Positions 11,301-23,215 are shown, counted from the first letter of the stretch. The stretch is DNA of 64,000 nucleotides from Ulva prolifera (GCA_023078555.1 CM041200.1:4244936-4308935); one strand, 5' to 3'. Program-made: numbers and translations. Notes: a model not told the origin generated them from the sequence alone.

Positions 11301-12633
11301 GTAAGAGGGGGGGAGGGCCCAGGTAGCCACACAGCGCCTGGCAGCCCCTTCCAGCTCGCTAGGGTCCCAAACAATAGAAGGGTTTTGGGGTTGCAGGCAG
11401 ATGCGCTGGACCAGGCGTCGCTGGCGAGCATCAACGCGTACAACCCCGGCCTCAGCAGCGCGTGGATGCTGCAGCGCGCGATGAGCGTCCGCGTCGGCGA
11501 GGCCCTCGACCGCGACCAGATCAACCGCATGCTGTCGGCCAACTTCAGCGCGATGGCGGCGCGCGGGGACGACTTCATGCGGCCGTTCCTGCAGGCGCGC
11601 CCCCGCCAGCACCCCGCCTCTGTGGCAGGCACCACCCCCGCACGTGCCTCACAGTAGCCAGAGCATGCCCTCCTTGCTGTATCCGCGGTGGCTGCCGCGG
11701 CATGCCGCGGCTGGATATGTCGTCGCTGCGTGCAATCGCTGCGTTGCTGGCATCGGCGACGAGGTGTCGGTGGGGAGTCTGTCTAGGCCGCCTAGCTGCT
11801 CCTTGGGCCGGGTTTGGATGCATGCAGAGAGTCTGCTCACAGCCCGTCCGCTGCACTGCTGAAGATAGTGTTCGCGTTCTCTGGGCGAGAGCTTGTGAAG
11901 CAGTGTGTGTGAATGCATGGGTGCGCGACCGCGAGCCGCATCGACATGGAGGTGGCTACATGCGGGGGGCTCGCAGCTGCTTCTAGGGGGTGGCACTCGG
12001 TGTGCTGGTGCATATCGGGCATATCAGGCATATCAGGCGGGCGGCTTGCAGCAAGCCGCTCCCCCCTGACATGCACCATGCTTTGTCTTCCTGTCTTTCA
12101 CCTTAGATGCCTTCTCTTCCTGTCTTACATGCCTTGTCTTCCTGTCTTGAAAAGCAGGCACAGCTCACATGTGCCGCCTCACTGATTTGGCTGCCATGCA
12201 TGCCTGCTCTCTACTCTTACACCTGCCGGTGACTAAGGCCGCTCCATGACATAGGCAGTGCGACACATCCACTACTCCTGCACGCACAGCGCCCGTGTGC
12301 GGCACCGCGTGTGCATGGCAGGCGTGCTGACGTGGCGCGGCGGTGCTGCAGGACGTCATACAGTGCGGCCCGTTTGCGCAGACGGTGCTCGGGCAGATGA
12401 GGTCCGACCCGCTGATGGTGCCGGCCCTGCTGAAGCACGTCGGCCCTAGTGCGATGGTGGACTGGGTGAAGCACTTCAGCGCGCTGTTTGCGTACGACCT
12501 CGCCTGGAGGGCCGTGCAGCCGTGGGTGCCCCGCCTGCTCAAGGCGAAGGAGGGCGACCCGAAGGGCCTGTTCAAGGCGCAGCAGCAGCTGCAGGCGCTG
12601 CGGTTTGGCAGCGGTAACGACTACCATGGCTGA
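8349..12633 (+). CDS. plastid FAD-dependent oxidoreductase (lycopene-cyclase-like family)
   Basis: Seven exons keep phase throughout: 8349-8462, 8613-9074, 9188-9444, 9701-9921, 10516-10787, 11397-11594 and 12352-12633, giving 601 residues. Exon 1 is a plastid transit peptide (MASLASLKGDVRACCPSR...). Exon 2 has the FAD/NAD(P) Rossmann motif FDVVICGGTLGIFLATALQ with the acidic strand end VLERGK. Later exons carry the conserved segments PDGVCCVVG, QYFWEAFPAG, VMQVGDASGIQSPLSFGGFG, SSAWMLQRAMSV and FLQDVIQ of the plant and cyanobacterial FAD/NAD(P)-binding oxidoreductase family, often annotated lycopene beta/epsilon-cyclase-like. Substrate is unknown. The last intron starts with GC (CAG|gcgcgc). 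Family assignment is good; function is open. Confidence 0.9.
12088..12152. repeat. short pyrimidine-rich tandem repeat in intron 6
   Basis: Three imperfect copies of a unit like TGCCTT-TCTTCCTGTCTT lie inside the last intron of the FAD oxidoreductase gene. Nearby, about 12013-12042, a shorter motif (atatcaggc) is also repeated. Confidence 0.6.
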
Positions 12634-14217
12634 GCTGTCCGGGGAGCCTCCGGCTTGTGGCCGGGCGTGTTGGAACCTCGCGGCGTGTGCTGTTGGAGAT
12701 GCGGTGTGTGGTACAAGCGTTCGGGCCCTCCTGCGGCGTGACTGTGACCAGCACCTCACGTGTGTGTTGCACCTCGATGCAGCGCAGAAGTACACAGCCA
12801 TCTGGCGGCCTTTCCACACGCGGCAGGGCTGACGTGAGCCGTGCGAGACGCTTGCTGCGTGCCATAATGTCCGTGCTTGGCATGAAGGAGCCTGCTGCAT
12901 GTGATGAGCTGCTCCAGGACATGTAGATCCGTGTTGACCAGCAAGCAATTCACCACGTTTGAGTACGGAGACGGGCTTGACCTGGTTCCGGGCAGCTCTG
13001 TGCAGCCTGCTGGGGACGCAGGAGGTGCATGCACTGAGTTAGCTCCCGATCATTCCTGTATTCGGCAGAGTGTACAATCAGTGGTGATAGCACCTGTACA
13101 GATTGCCTTACATGAGGTTCGGGCTCAGCGTGTAAAACTTTCACAGGACTGTAATCTCGGGCCGTCTGCTTGCGAGGCCTTCAGATGCAGTGGCTTTGCA
13201 GCAGGGCACTGATGCCCTCATCGTTGTTTGTGTTCGGGATGGAGAACGCAGCCTTGTTGCTGTGGACTGATCGTAGTCACACTTCTGACTCAGGGGCGGT
13301 CATCTGACACACATTGATCAGGTCACATCCACACATCGTTTCTGGTCACCAGGCTCAGCCATGAGCGGCAGCATGTGTGTACAATTGGACTCTAGAAGCT
13401 GAACGCCTCAGCCAATTGAGCCATTCGCATTTGTGCCCCTGTACCTTGAACAGGCGAGGCCCGACAAAGACGTGGCTACTGTATCTCAACTTGCTGTACC
13501 TGGCCACACACACGCTTGATGCTGGAGTTGTGCAGCCCGTGGCTGCCTCCGCAGTGTGGCTTGAGTGACAAGCTAGCCCGTGGCAAATGTACAGCAGCAC
13601 GAGCTCGTGCAGCTCAGATGGAGCCATACCAGCATGTGCACGGTCAGTGTGGCCGAGATGACCTGGCTGATGAATGCATAGGCACGATTGCCCGTGATTC
13701 AGGCCCCTGTGCCCTCTTTGACACAGAAGCAGACTGACAAGATGCTCAACAGAGCACATTTCACCTGGATTTGTAATCCGCTGACTGCGCAGAAAACGGT
13801 CAAGTAGATTTCAGAGCGGCTCCAGCAGGTTAAGACACAGCTTTTGTGCATGAACAGTTGCACGCATCATACATCACCTCTTCTGCTCCTGATCAAAGGC
13901 AATGTGCCTCATGGGGCCCAGACGTTCCATACACTGCAAAATCTCATTTCTCCAGTCTCCACGTATTCAATTGTCACAAATATGTCGCCAAACCAGAGTG
14001 AGAATCCAGAGAATCTGCTACCAAGGACACCCCGGATATCCTGATTCACCAATGCCCAGCCAATACCACAGCGAAAAGTGTGGCCGCAAAAGCGAGGTAT
14101 CGCTGCCCCACAGCAGGCGGTGACATACAGAGGCAGGAGAAAACAAAGCACCCGACCTGGAAGTAGTTTCCTGGATTTGGCACGGGGCAGTGTGCATCAG
14201 GTGTCGGAGGGCACGCA
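12634..14217. other. convergent intergenic region, no gene recognised
   Basis: About 1.6 kb between the stop codons of the FAD oxidoreductase (+) and the membrane-protein gene (-). Open frames here are short, overlapping and low in protein-like signal. At least part is expected to be 3' untranslated sequence of both genes. Confidence 0.45.
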
Positions 14218-15620
14218 TCACCGCGACATCTCGCCTGTGAAGGGGTCCACTTTCGGCCGCACGCTCACGTTCTTGTAGAACCCGGCAGCCGTGCGTTGGG
14301 CGTACGGCTCCCAGTTGGACACCATGTCCCTCAGGAACTTCTCCTCTATCCCCCGCAGCTGCGGGTTCTCCGCCTCAAATGCCTTCCAGATCTCCGTCTC
14401 GTGGCACCGGCCGCTGCGCTGGAGCCGGCGCTCCGCAAAGCCTGCTGCAGCACACAGCCCGCCTGTCAGCCCAAACAGCTGCCCTGATGCCATGGAAGAT
14501 ACGACCAGCTGCGCCTGCTCGCCTGTCGGCAGATCGAACAGCAGAGACCATTGCAGGTGCCCGAGGTGATCGCGTGGCCGGGACGATGGACTGAGGCAGT
14601 CTGGGTGCCACTCACGGGGGATTTGCATAGGGAGGACTGATGTGAAATTGGGTGATGCTTGACAATTGCTGATTTCTTCCAGATGAACGATGAGCAGTGA
14701 AGCGTGGAGACAGAATTGATGCTCGTATCGAGCGAGTGCCGGCGGCGCCCAGCTGTCCCCGGGGAGACTGTATGATATCGCTGCGGGCTAAGTGGTGACA
14801 TGCCTGTGTATGGCCTGCTGGTATGTGACCATGCAGCTTGCAGTTGGATGCATCACAAGTAGCACAGTACACAGGAGACTGCGGATTGTGCGTGTGCCAC
14901 GGCGGTGGGTCCCCCTGAGTCGAAATTCTGGTCAGCACGCTCATTCGAGCAATGAAAACGGATCTCCGCTGATGTATCTGGTCTCAAGGTATGGAAGCGG
15001 TTCAGTTAGCGGTCCAGAGTGTTTTCGGGGCGCCTAGGCATTATGTCATGCAGCACATCGCAGGGCAACGCCGATCATGTGTCACTGTGCAAGGCAGAGG
15101 CGTACCAAATACTTGCCACTGCTCCTCGAGCTTCACAGCCTCGTCTGCAGACAGGCGCTGAGGCCGGCCGAGCTCGTACACGCCAGCAGCCATGCACGTG
15201 GCAATGCCCGATGACACCCCCCAAGTTGCATCACCAAGGCCAGTGTCCAGCACCAAGGCAATGCTGCAGCCCGAAGCAATTATTGCTGCCACGGCCACTC
15301 CCCTCACCCAGGCTGGGTGCTCGTATGCAAGGTCTTCTGTCGGTAACCCGTTGGCTCGTGCCACGATGTTCATGAACCAATCGGATGGTCGCTCTGTCTC
15401 GATTTTGCCCAGGAACAGGAGCAGCAGCTGCAAGGGGCTCACAAACCAGAGGCTTGTGGACCACAATGCGGAGGCTGCGATGCTGCCTGCACTGACAGGC
15501 AGCAGGCCTCCGGAAAGGCCATCACCCACTAATGCCTCCTCGATGTCTCCTTGGAAAGCGAACCCGGCCGACACGAGCAGCGACAGCAGGAGGCCTGCAG
15601 GCATTGCGCCGAAGGCGTTG
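14218..15620 (-). CDS. conserved plastid-type multi-spanning membrane protein, 5' end unresolved
   Basis: Two exons join in phase: 15106-15620 and 14218-14441. The first has four hydrophobic segments (MPAGLLLSLLVSAGFAF, an alanine/serine-rich segment leading to SPLQLLLLFLG, GVAVAAIIASGCSIALVL and the segment near WGVSSGIATCMAAGVYELG). It then gives EEQWQVFGFAERRLQRSGRC across the splice (TTT G|gtacgc; cag|GC TTT). The C-terminus is soluble: FLRDMVSNWEPYAQRTAAGFYKNVSV. This pattern resembles uncharacterised chloroplast proteins of plants that end in a similar NW..-R(T/S)..GYYKN motif. An upstream acidic exon around 15759-15830 (DVKTNAQEPETVDQSGIEG) may precede it, but the phase does not fit the visible acceptor, so the N-terminus is unresolved. 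Confidence 0.65.
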
Positions 15621-16598
15621 CTGTGCGGGTTTCAGTGCAACACTGAATGATTGGCATGCACAGGGAGCAATGGGTGATCAAACCAGAGGCTCCCCGGCTA
15701 GAGGCCTGCCGGACCCTGAAGGCTAGGCTGCTCAACAGAGTTCATTGAGCATACCTGCCGCTAGCGCGCCTTCTATTCCGCTCTGGTCGACTGTCTCTGG
15801 CTCTTGGGCGTTAGTCTTGACATCTGTAACGCGTCAGCCCATTGCGCGAGGAAGAGCAGACATCGTGTGGTATCATACATAGGAATCCAAGTATGGCTGT
15901 TCTGAGTGCTATTGGGGGCAGTCGGAGTTTACAGGCTTCACCGGAGAGACTCACCCAACCTCCGGCTTCTGTGGCGGATATGTGCACGGGCTCGAATTGC
16001 GGCAGAACTGGGTGTAAGTCGCACGCGATGGCACGTGGATATACAACAAGGCTGAAACATTATACTTTAATCGTCGACTGTCCTGCTGCGCATTCGCTAT
16101 GGACGCTGTGCTACGTGCTACCTTGTTTACCAACGCTGATTGAATTCAAGTTACCAACAGCGTTGTCTCGCGAAGCAGCAGAAATTCGTTCTAGTATGTG
16201 GGTCTACGTGTTAGATGCTTTTCGTTCTCCACCCATTGTATAACACTTGGCCTAGCTCCACGCCGCACGGGCAGTCGTGCCGCTTGCTCATGGCCTTTTC
16301 CGCGTTAAATCGAAGTCTACATGCAGGACCTGTCAACAACAGCCAACTCATGCAGGAACCTTCGAGCCTCAGGCCGACACCGACTGCCCAAACTTTTGTA
16401 TGCTGGAGGTCCTCGCGTCCACTCCGATATCCACTGTGCTGTAGCCACACTGCCAGTGTGTTTCGGATCCATCGCCAATGCACTTCACTTCACGAGATAT
16501 AAATCCATGCGTGTATAGAAAACTTCAGCAACGCAAGGAAATCCTCAAGCCTGTTTTGTTTCGGTGAGCAGCTTTCACGACAGAGATTTTGCGCTTCG
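15621..16598. promoter_or_regulatory. divergent 5' region of membrane protein and APC11
   Basis: About 980 bp between the membrane protein (-) and APC11 (+). It probably contains one or more 5' exons of the minus-strand gene (see the acidic stretch near 15759-15830) and both promoters. No other gene is supported. Confidence 0.35.
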
Positions 16599-16904
16599 AT
16601 GACATTCAGCGTTACCGTCAAGAAATGGCACATGGTGGCAAATTGGACCTGGGATGCCGGAGATGATGTATGCGGCATCTGCAGAAATTCCTTCGACGGC
16701 TGTCCACCTGACGGGCGATTTCCAGGAGATGATAGCCCTGTTGTCTGGGGTGTATGTGGGCATGCCCTACATCTGCAATGCATTACGAAGTGGCTGCAGC
16801 AGAGCCAAGCACAAGAACAGAAGTGTCCACTTTGTAGAAGACCGTGGGAGTTCAAAAATGCAACAGTGGCCGCACCATCGAATGTGCCGAGCCCCAATTC
16901 TTGA
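16599..16904 (+). CDS. APC11: anaphase-promoting complex subunit 11 (APC11), RING-H2
   Basis: APC11 is the RING subunit of the APC/C ubiquitin ligase and recruits the E2 for mitotic cyclin and securin ubiquitination. The 101-residue single-exon frame has the family N-terminus (VKKWHMVANWTWDAGDDVCGIC), the PGDDSPVVWG loop, the RING-H2 core CGHALHLQC, KWL and CPLCRRPWEF. Length is slightly above the usual 84-88 because of a short extra C-terminal tail. The primary RING ligands are present: C25, C28, C53, H55, H58, C61, C76 and C79. The accessory third-zinc ligands seen in human APC11 are all replaced: P36, G39, S46 and Q60 stand where Cys, Cys, Cys and His are expected. It is divergent from the membrane protein. 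Confidence 0.92.
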   Translation: MTFSVTVKKWHMVANWTWDAGDDVCGICRNSFDGCPPDGRFPGDDSPVVWGVCGHALHLQCITKWLQQSQAQEQKCPLCRRPWEFKNATVAAPSNVPSPNS

Positions 16905-17670
16905 CTCTTATTGTCGATGTCACAGTTTGCCGAATGAGAAATACGGCACAACCATTCCTGGTGCAGCACTGCTCACTTTTTTCTAGGAGCCCAGTAAACC
17001 CCAATGGGTCCAGCTGATACCCACTGTGATAGATGCTCCGGGGTGCTGACAATGTGTGTTTTGTGAGATAATGTAGTCCGCTGCACTTGAAACAAAGGCT
17101 GTCCGAGATGTTTCATGTTGAGCAACCGCAGTATGTTGACCTGTGACATGTCTTGAGCCAACGAAGCTTCTGTCCTCTTGCATGTCTTGAGCCAACGAAG
17201 CTGCTGTTCATGAGGCCCATTGTATCTTTGAGATCGTTAAACTGCGTTGTAAACCATTTGATTCTGTTACATTTTTCTCCCAATGCAGCTGTGTCCCAGC
17301 ATGAGAAAGGGCAGAGTCTCAGGCTCATCGAATTGAAGTTCATTTTTCACAACCCAAGTCTGTAGTCCACTGACGGCTGGGCGATGCTCAACTGGGCTCG
17401 AATGACATGGCAAATGCACAGCAAAAGCCCCGTAGCATTCATATGTAAAGATACGGTCAGTCAGAGACATACCATGACACCGGTACTGTGCCAATGTCCC
17501 TGCAGAGGCTCACCCAATCAAGCCTGGCTGCTCATTACAACGCAAGTACAACGGATTGCTTACAACAATCATGACAACATAGCATGTACACAGGATCTAT
17601 GTTTTATTTGTGAAAAATTCAACTCACTCTCCCATCACCCATCCAGATATCCCAATCCAGCAGCTGGAGA
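16905..17670. other. convergent 3' region with a short direct repeat
   Basis: About 770 bp between the stops of APC11 (+) and DMC1 (-). No coding sequence is supported. It includes a 22-bp exact direct repeat at 17147-17168 and 17181-17202 (unit catgtcttgagccaacgaag plus ct). Confidence 0.5.
17147..17202. repeat. 22-bp direct repeat, period 34
   Basis: Two identical copies of catgtcttgagccaacgaag + ct at 17147 and 17181, separated by 12 bp, in the APC11-DMC1 3' region. No function can be assigned. Confidence 0.8.
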
Positions 17671-20572
17671 TCAGTCTTTGAAGTCTGTGACGCCGTCTTT
17701 AGTGATGGCAAAGGATGCTTCATCCTCCGCTACACAAACACACTACACTTGCTGTGATAGTTGAGAGATTATTTACCAAGCTGCACGGCATTGATGCCAT
17801 GGCAAAGTGAGCAGAACGTACGCATGCATGGGTGATCCACCACCTTGATGACACGTTGCTCCCCTCGACCCTACAAGATGGACAGCTGGTTGCCTTCGGA
17901 GTACACTTACGCAATTCCAGCCGATCGTCATAATCGCTCATGAGCTGCAGTTCAGTGTGCCGGGGCAGGCAGCACACCTTTCGCAAACTCAAACGGACAG
18001 TCGATGCATGTGCCAAGACGTGCCCCCCGATGGGCTTTTTCGGGTCCTGGACGAATGTCATACCACCTGAAGGATCAGCCATGACCTGCATGCGGTGCAC
18101 ATGAGCGGTGCTGCACCTGAGCACAGCATTGCCATGCGATCGCCCCTGACGCAGTTGTCTCGTGGCAGGCGTGATCATCGCTGACACAGCCCATAAACCA
18201 GCAAATGAATCACATTGACAGGGAATTCTGGCACTTGTGGGCCCGGAGGAACCATAAATGAACCACTTTGCATAGTTGCGGCTCTGCCATGGGTTAGTGC
18301 ACTGTTCAGAGGGGTCGTGTTGGGGAGGAACACCTGATTTGTCATCAAGATTGCGATATTGAACTCTTCACTAATCTACAACCGGCTCAGGCGTCGTTTG
18401 AGTTGACATTAAACACACGTTTTTTGGGCAACAACCAAAAGCGCCTACAGCTTGTATGCAGCAGGGGTACGGCAAGTGGCATTGAGACCATACACACTTC
18501 AGTCGTTTCAAATATTGTCCTAATCGCTGCTGCCGTTCAGACAACTCTCCTCGCCCTGGAGACACGGATTGTTTGGCGTGGAGCAGAAGTTTGGAAGGGT
18601 TTACTGCTGCACTTCAGGCACTCAATTGTTTCGACGCACCCGTGTAGTCACTCCGCAGGTTGCACATCACGCTGTCAATGATGAGAAGCTACACAATTGC
18701 CACCAACTCAAATTTCACAGGTTTTAAGCCAAATCATTGCAGCCGTGCAGGCAATTTTGACCAGAGTTTGTTCTCTTGCAAGACACTGCAAGTGGGGGTG
18801 GCGTGCCTTGAAGGGCTCAGTCACCATGATTGCACAGAGACCGTCCAATAATGCTGCACGATGCCAGCTTGTCACATTCTATTTTCTCCTGGCCCATATC
18901 TGATGATACTTGTGAGATTGGTATACATAAGAGCATTCAGGTGATGCAGGTTGTAAACCCACCTTCCTGAGAGTCAAACGTCGTAGCTCTGGAATATAAT
19001 ACCTGCAATCAATTTGGAATCTGATTTGGCATTAATCTGCTACCTGTGAGAAAAGAGTTGCAGCCCACAAGTGCAGGTGCAATCGGACTTTGAGTCCCGG
19101 GCACATGTCTGTAGGTACACTCACATTCTCGCTGATTGCATCAGGATCCATGCCTAGTCTCTGGGCGATAGGCTTCAATCGTTCAGGCCTGCACATGAAG
19201 CAAATGCATCTGGTGACTCACAAGATGCTAATGTCTCTGGCCTTCAACAGGTATCTAGGAATTATCAGCACAGCAGCATGTCACATATGCCGAACTCAAA
19301 CATGCTTGAGCAGAATGCCCTAGAACATATTGAGACACGGTCATGAAAAGAGGCAAGGTAGACCTAACAGCATGGTAGTGCATGTCATGCGCACACCTAA
19401 AAGTCCCCTCTGTGTCAATATACGCGACCTTTCCCGCCCCGCCGCCCTCGTCCACAGGAAGCTGTGTCGTCACACAGGCAGTCATGCACAATTGGGTCTT
19501 GCCACATCTGAACTCGCCGTACTGCAAGCCACAGACCATTACGTGCGCCACGAATCAGCATAACATGCCCAGAGCAGTACAGCATGCAAGGTCTCCAGCA
19601 AGAGGAGCGTTCGAATTTTTGCAACTGGGCAGATGCACTTTTATTGCATGCTGGGGAATTGTGACCTGGCATGTCCCGCCAATAAGTGTGCTGCCGGAAA
19701 TCAGATGATAGGACTCGCAGACGGCGTGCACAGTCTGCCATCTTGATTTTGCGTGTAGCCCCATCTCCTGGCAGATGGTGTGGCCAGCAGCAGCACACCA
19801 ACGTGGCACAGGTATAAGTTCCTCCAATTGGGTGAGCACTATGTGCATGTGTGGTGGAAGAGGTCATACCATTTCTGTTATACACTGTGTCTCATATCCA
19901 CCGCCCAGGATTGCATCCACCTCCTTGGCTCCTGTCGATATCTTGACAATGGACTTTTCACGCTGCAACCATGTACGAATGTCAGATTGGCATCTGAACA
20001 GGCAGCTGCACATCCATGCCAGCTGAAACAGGCAAAGTCCAAGCGCCAATGTTGCGACCTACTCACCTTGTGAGTCAACGAAAGCGCATTTGTCCAGCCT
20101 GCACAAGGTGTCAAGAGCCTCATTCAAGCAGTCACATCTCAGATAAAATCCGGGAGTCAGACTTTCTCTGCAGTGGCGTAGCTTATGTAAGGATTTCAGC
20201 ACCTGCCACAGGAGCCAGTGCACATGCTGCCGTCAGAATCTTCTCGACTTTTGCATCTGACAGCCCTTTGATGTTTGCTACCTTCTGCAGATTTCATGCG
20301 GGTCGCTTGAGGATTCCAAAGAGCTCACATTGATTCAACACATGAATGCTTGGGTGCCTCAGTCGCTGTCTGTCATGGTCCTGATCCATGTGAGAGAAGC
20401 GCACTCGTCGAGGGATCATCTGGAGGCCTTGTATTGTATGCACTCCAGCTTCCTTCAATTTCTTTATGTCCCCGGCATTGATGCCTTGGTGCTGTAGCTT
20501 CTCGATCTCATCAAACTCCTCGACCTCCATCTCCTCATCTTCCTCAACCCTGCGAAGCACTTGGCCTGACAT
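17671..20572 (-). CDS. DMC1: DMC1, meiosis-specific RecA-family recombinase
   Basis: DMC1 forms filaments on resected DNA and catalyses interhomologue strand exchange in meiosis. Exons (high to low): 20572-20405, 20284-20210, a short exon near 20165-20134, 19993-19870, 19521-19397, 19188-19125, 19002-18963, 18853-18807, 18688-18640, 18555-18494, 18375-18334, 18085-17978, 17870-17822 and 17729-17671. All junctions keep phase except that the short third exon is tentative. The product is about 347 residues, against 340 in human. Visible features: the helix-hairpin-helix N-domain ([20 protein letters not shown]), Walker [10 protein letters not shown], Walker [26 protein letters not shown], and [31 protein letters not shown] and [10 protein letters not shown] favour DMC1 over RAD51. 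The intron after 18807 starts with GC (AAG|gcacgc). Confidence 0.93.
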
Positions 20573-21405
20573 CAGTCATGTGAATTCAAACGAACACGAT
20601 AGGACCCACAGGTATGCGTTGGCCAGCAAGAGTGACAGCGAGCATTCAATATTGACGTCAAATTGACTCGATCCGCTGTACACATGAGCTGGGAAGAGCG
20701 AATGCTGTACCGCACGGTACCACAAAACGACAGCTCGAGGTTGTCGGACTTGCGAGTCGAGAGGAGGATCGCACGCAGCTGTGGTGGGCGCTTCAACGGC
20801 CTCCATATTGTTATATGTGTGAGTTTATTTGATCAAGAGCAGGATATGCAGAGGTGCAGCTGCGTGACGATATTGTCGCCGCGACAGTCGTTCAAATGTA
20901 TGTTCGATCTCCAGCTCCCCGTGACACGGCAAATATAACACTATCTACAGGATGAGACGCACAGGCACACAGAATGGCTAATGTGGAAGCTGATTGTGAT
21001 TCGCGGCTGCCTTGCCTGGCCCATCGGATGTGTTCTCAGCAGCCAGATGCAAAGGCTCGATCGATCCGGCGCGTTGAGTTCGACACAGGCATGGCAGGTA
21101 TGTGGCGAGAAGTGACGCTTCCTGCACTCTCATACGTGCTCTACTTGGAGTTGTCAAAGTGGTGCAGTTCCGGCTCACCTTGGAGCTATGGAAGCGGGGC
21201 AAGAAAGCTTCTGCCTGGACAGCAGAGCAGCATCCCCATCTATTGCAGCGGCATGTGGCTGGGATTGAGTGCATCTATTCAATCTCAGCGGTATCGTTGC
21301 TATCCCTTTGCATGCTGCTGAGAAATCATGCAAACAGGCTTTGAGACTTACATACCTATGGTAGCGCCTGGGATCCAGGTGTGGCTAATGCAGAGCTGCG
21401 ATGCA
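20573..21405. other. 5' region of DMC1 and 3' region of the next gene
   Basis: About 830 bp between the DMC1 start and the stop of the strictosidine-synthase-like gene, both on the minus strand. It contains no supported coding sequence and should hold the DMC1 promoter and the other gene's 3' untranslated region. Confidence 0.45.
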
Positions 21406-23215
21406 TCACTTTGATAGAGGCGCGACGGTAATGTAGTCATTTTCCAAGCTGCCCATGAACAGAAAATCTGTGCCGCCACTTGTAAGGTATATCCCAGCTG
21501 GCGTCGAGGAGACAGCTGTGCCCTTGGCATCGACAAGCACATCCTCAACAGTTCCTGAGCCAGTAAACCTAACACCGCCTCCCACTTTCGGCGCAAACAT
21601 GTATCTTATGCGGTCTGGCAAGTAAGACATAAGTGTCCGCAGGACTTTGCTCTTGCTGGCGCCTTTGGTGAGCACACTGGAAGCGGATGCTGGAAAACCA
21701 ACAAAATACGAGTCCTGTGTGCCATACACACGCAGAATGTTGTCTACAAACGCTGGCAGCGGCCCAAGCAGATCCTGCACAGTCCCTGCCTGCACAACGA
21801 CAGGCATTGTCGACAGCGTCATCTCTGCATATCCAGAAGGGATCAATCAGATCACAGGTTCAACATGCTGGCGATCAGAACAGCACACCTGCGGTCCGGT
21901 GAGCCAGAGTTTGAACACCATGTTGGTGAAAGTCTCTGCAAAGACCAGGTACGAGCCATCCGCTGCAAGATCAACGCCGTTTGCAAAGTACAGCCCGTCC
22001 ACCAGACAGAGCGTTTCACCTGTCTGGGGGTCAAATTCCATCAAGACCCCCTCTCGATGGTTCTGCACATGCTCACCTCGAAGTCAGAGCCCTCGGGCAT
22101 CCCATCGGTGCATCTGCTGCACGGAAATTCTACTAAAACTGCTTTTCTAACTATTTACAGATTTGATATAGAGCTGCGAAAATAGGGAATTGCGTAAAAG
22201 TGTACACGATGGCTGCTCAGTACCGTTAAAACGGTCATCCCGGAAGCTGCCTTCGTGTCGTACTCTCCTCTGACGTATGGCGGTGGAATATCTCCAGAGC
22301 TGGTGAAGTACACCTTCCCGGTGGTCGGCGACACAGCAGCAGAGTTGGTGTACGACAGAACTTTGCCGGGAGCAAGTTTGGACGCCTTGGAAATGCGATT
22401 GGCAGCAATCTTCAGTCCAGACTCCTTGGTCCAGTACATCAGGCCCTGCAAAGACCTTGTAAATTGCACCACCACACCATCGTCTCATGAGTGCCATCAG
22501 CGATCGTCTTGTGCACCGAAGAAGCCAGCACACGTGCTGCAGGCGCACTGAGAAAGCGCACGAGCATGGAGACAGAGGCAGCAGGCGCGGTCCCAGTGCT
22601 GCATGTCTGCACTGATGAAAGTGCCGGCGTGGCACTCAGGGGACATGCATGGACCGGGATACACATCTGGAGTCAGCAGCATGCTGCTACTGGCATAGAC
22701 ATGCGACCGTAGGCGTCCTCACTTGCTCATGCAGCAGACACTGATGCACACTTTGAGTTGAAGCACGTGCATGCAACAAACTGGAACATGACTAGCAAGA
22801 GCGGAGCACACCTGCAATGAGTTGCAGAGGTACATCCCGCCTTCACGGTCAAATGCAAATCCCAGCACTCTGCCAGGCCCCGCAAAGACGACCTCTTCAA
22901 GTGTGTCGCGGCGGAGGCTGGCATCTGGGGACACCGCGACACGGAAGATGGTGCCATTGGTAGATGAGATCCACATGTGGCCGGGAAGCTGCCCCTCGTT
23001 TGCCACTGTCTGAGGTTCTCCATTGCTGACAGCAGCGGAGCGGTACACTAAGTGCTCTGGGCCATGAATGGCATCGACGAGGAGCCGCTCCGTGTTCTCC
23101 AATGTAAGCGGGACAGTGATGGTGTATTGGCCAGTGTAGTTGATGTCCGGCAGAGGGTCAAACGGCCCGACAGGATTCGCGGCATGGGGGACACAGAGAG
23201 GGATGTCGAGGATAC
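21406..23215 (-). CDS. strictosidine-synthase-like (SSL/APMAP) six-bladed beta-propeller protein, 5' end unresolved
   Basis: Exons 22812-23215, 22224-22445, 21889-22062 and 21406-21824; the second and third are exact codon multiples and join cleanly. Family landmarks: HGPEHLVY near the start, GHMWISSTNGTIFRV, GRVLGFAFDREGGMYLCNS, GLMYWTKESG, SAAVSPTTGKVYFTSSGD, GVLMEFDPQTGETLCLVDG, LYFANGVDLAADGSYLVFAET, and a C-terminal DSYFVGFPAS segment. Most members are not alkaloid enzymes but membrane-anchored or secretory hydrolase-like propellers. The N-terminus is uncertain: a hydrophobic stretch just upstream (VVINITLRLVLAM, about 23216-23260) could be a signal anchor on the same or a separate exon. 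Confidence 0.85.

Noticed and set aside
17908-17945. [12 protein letters not shown] as a DMC1 exon
   Set aside because: Joining LSLRK straight to [10 protein letters not shown] matches the family exactly; the stretch would insert residues absent from all DMC1 and RAD51 proteins I know.
18700-18770. [14 protein letters not shown] as the DMC1 exon before Walker B
   Set aside because: It runs into a stop and does not join LLIIDS in phase; the 18807-18853 exon ([15 protein letters not shown]) does so with a GC donor.
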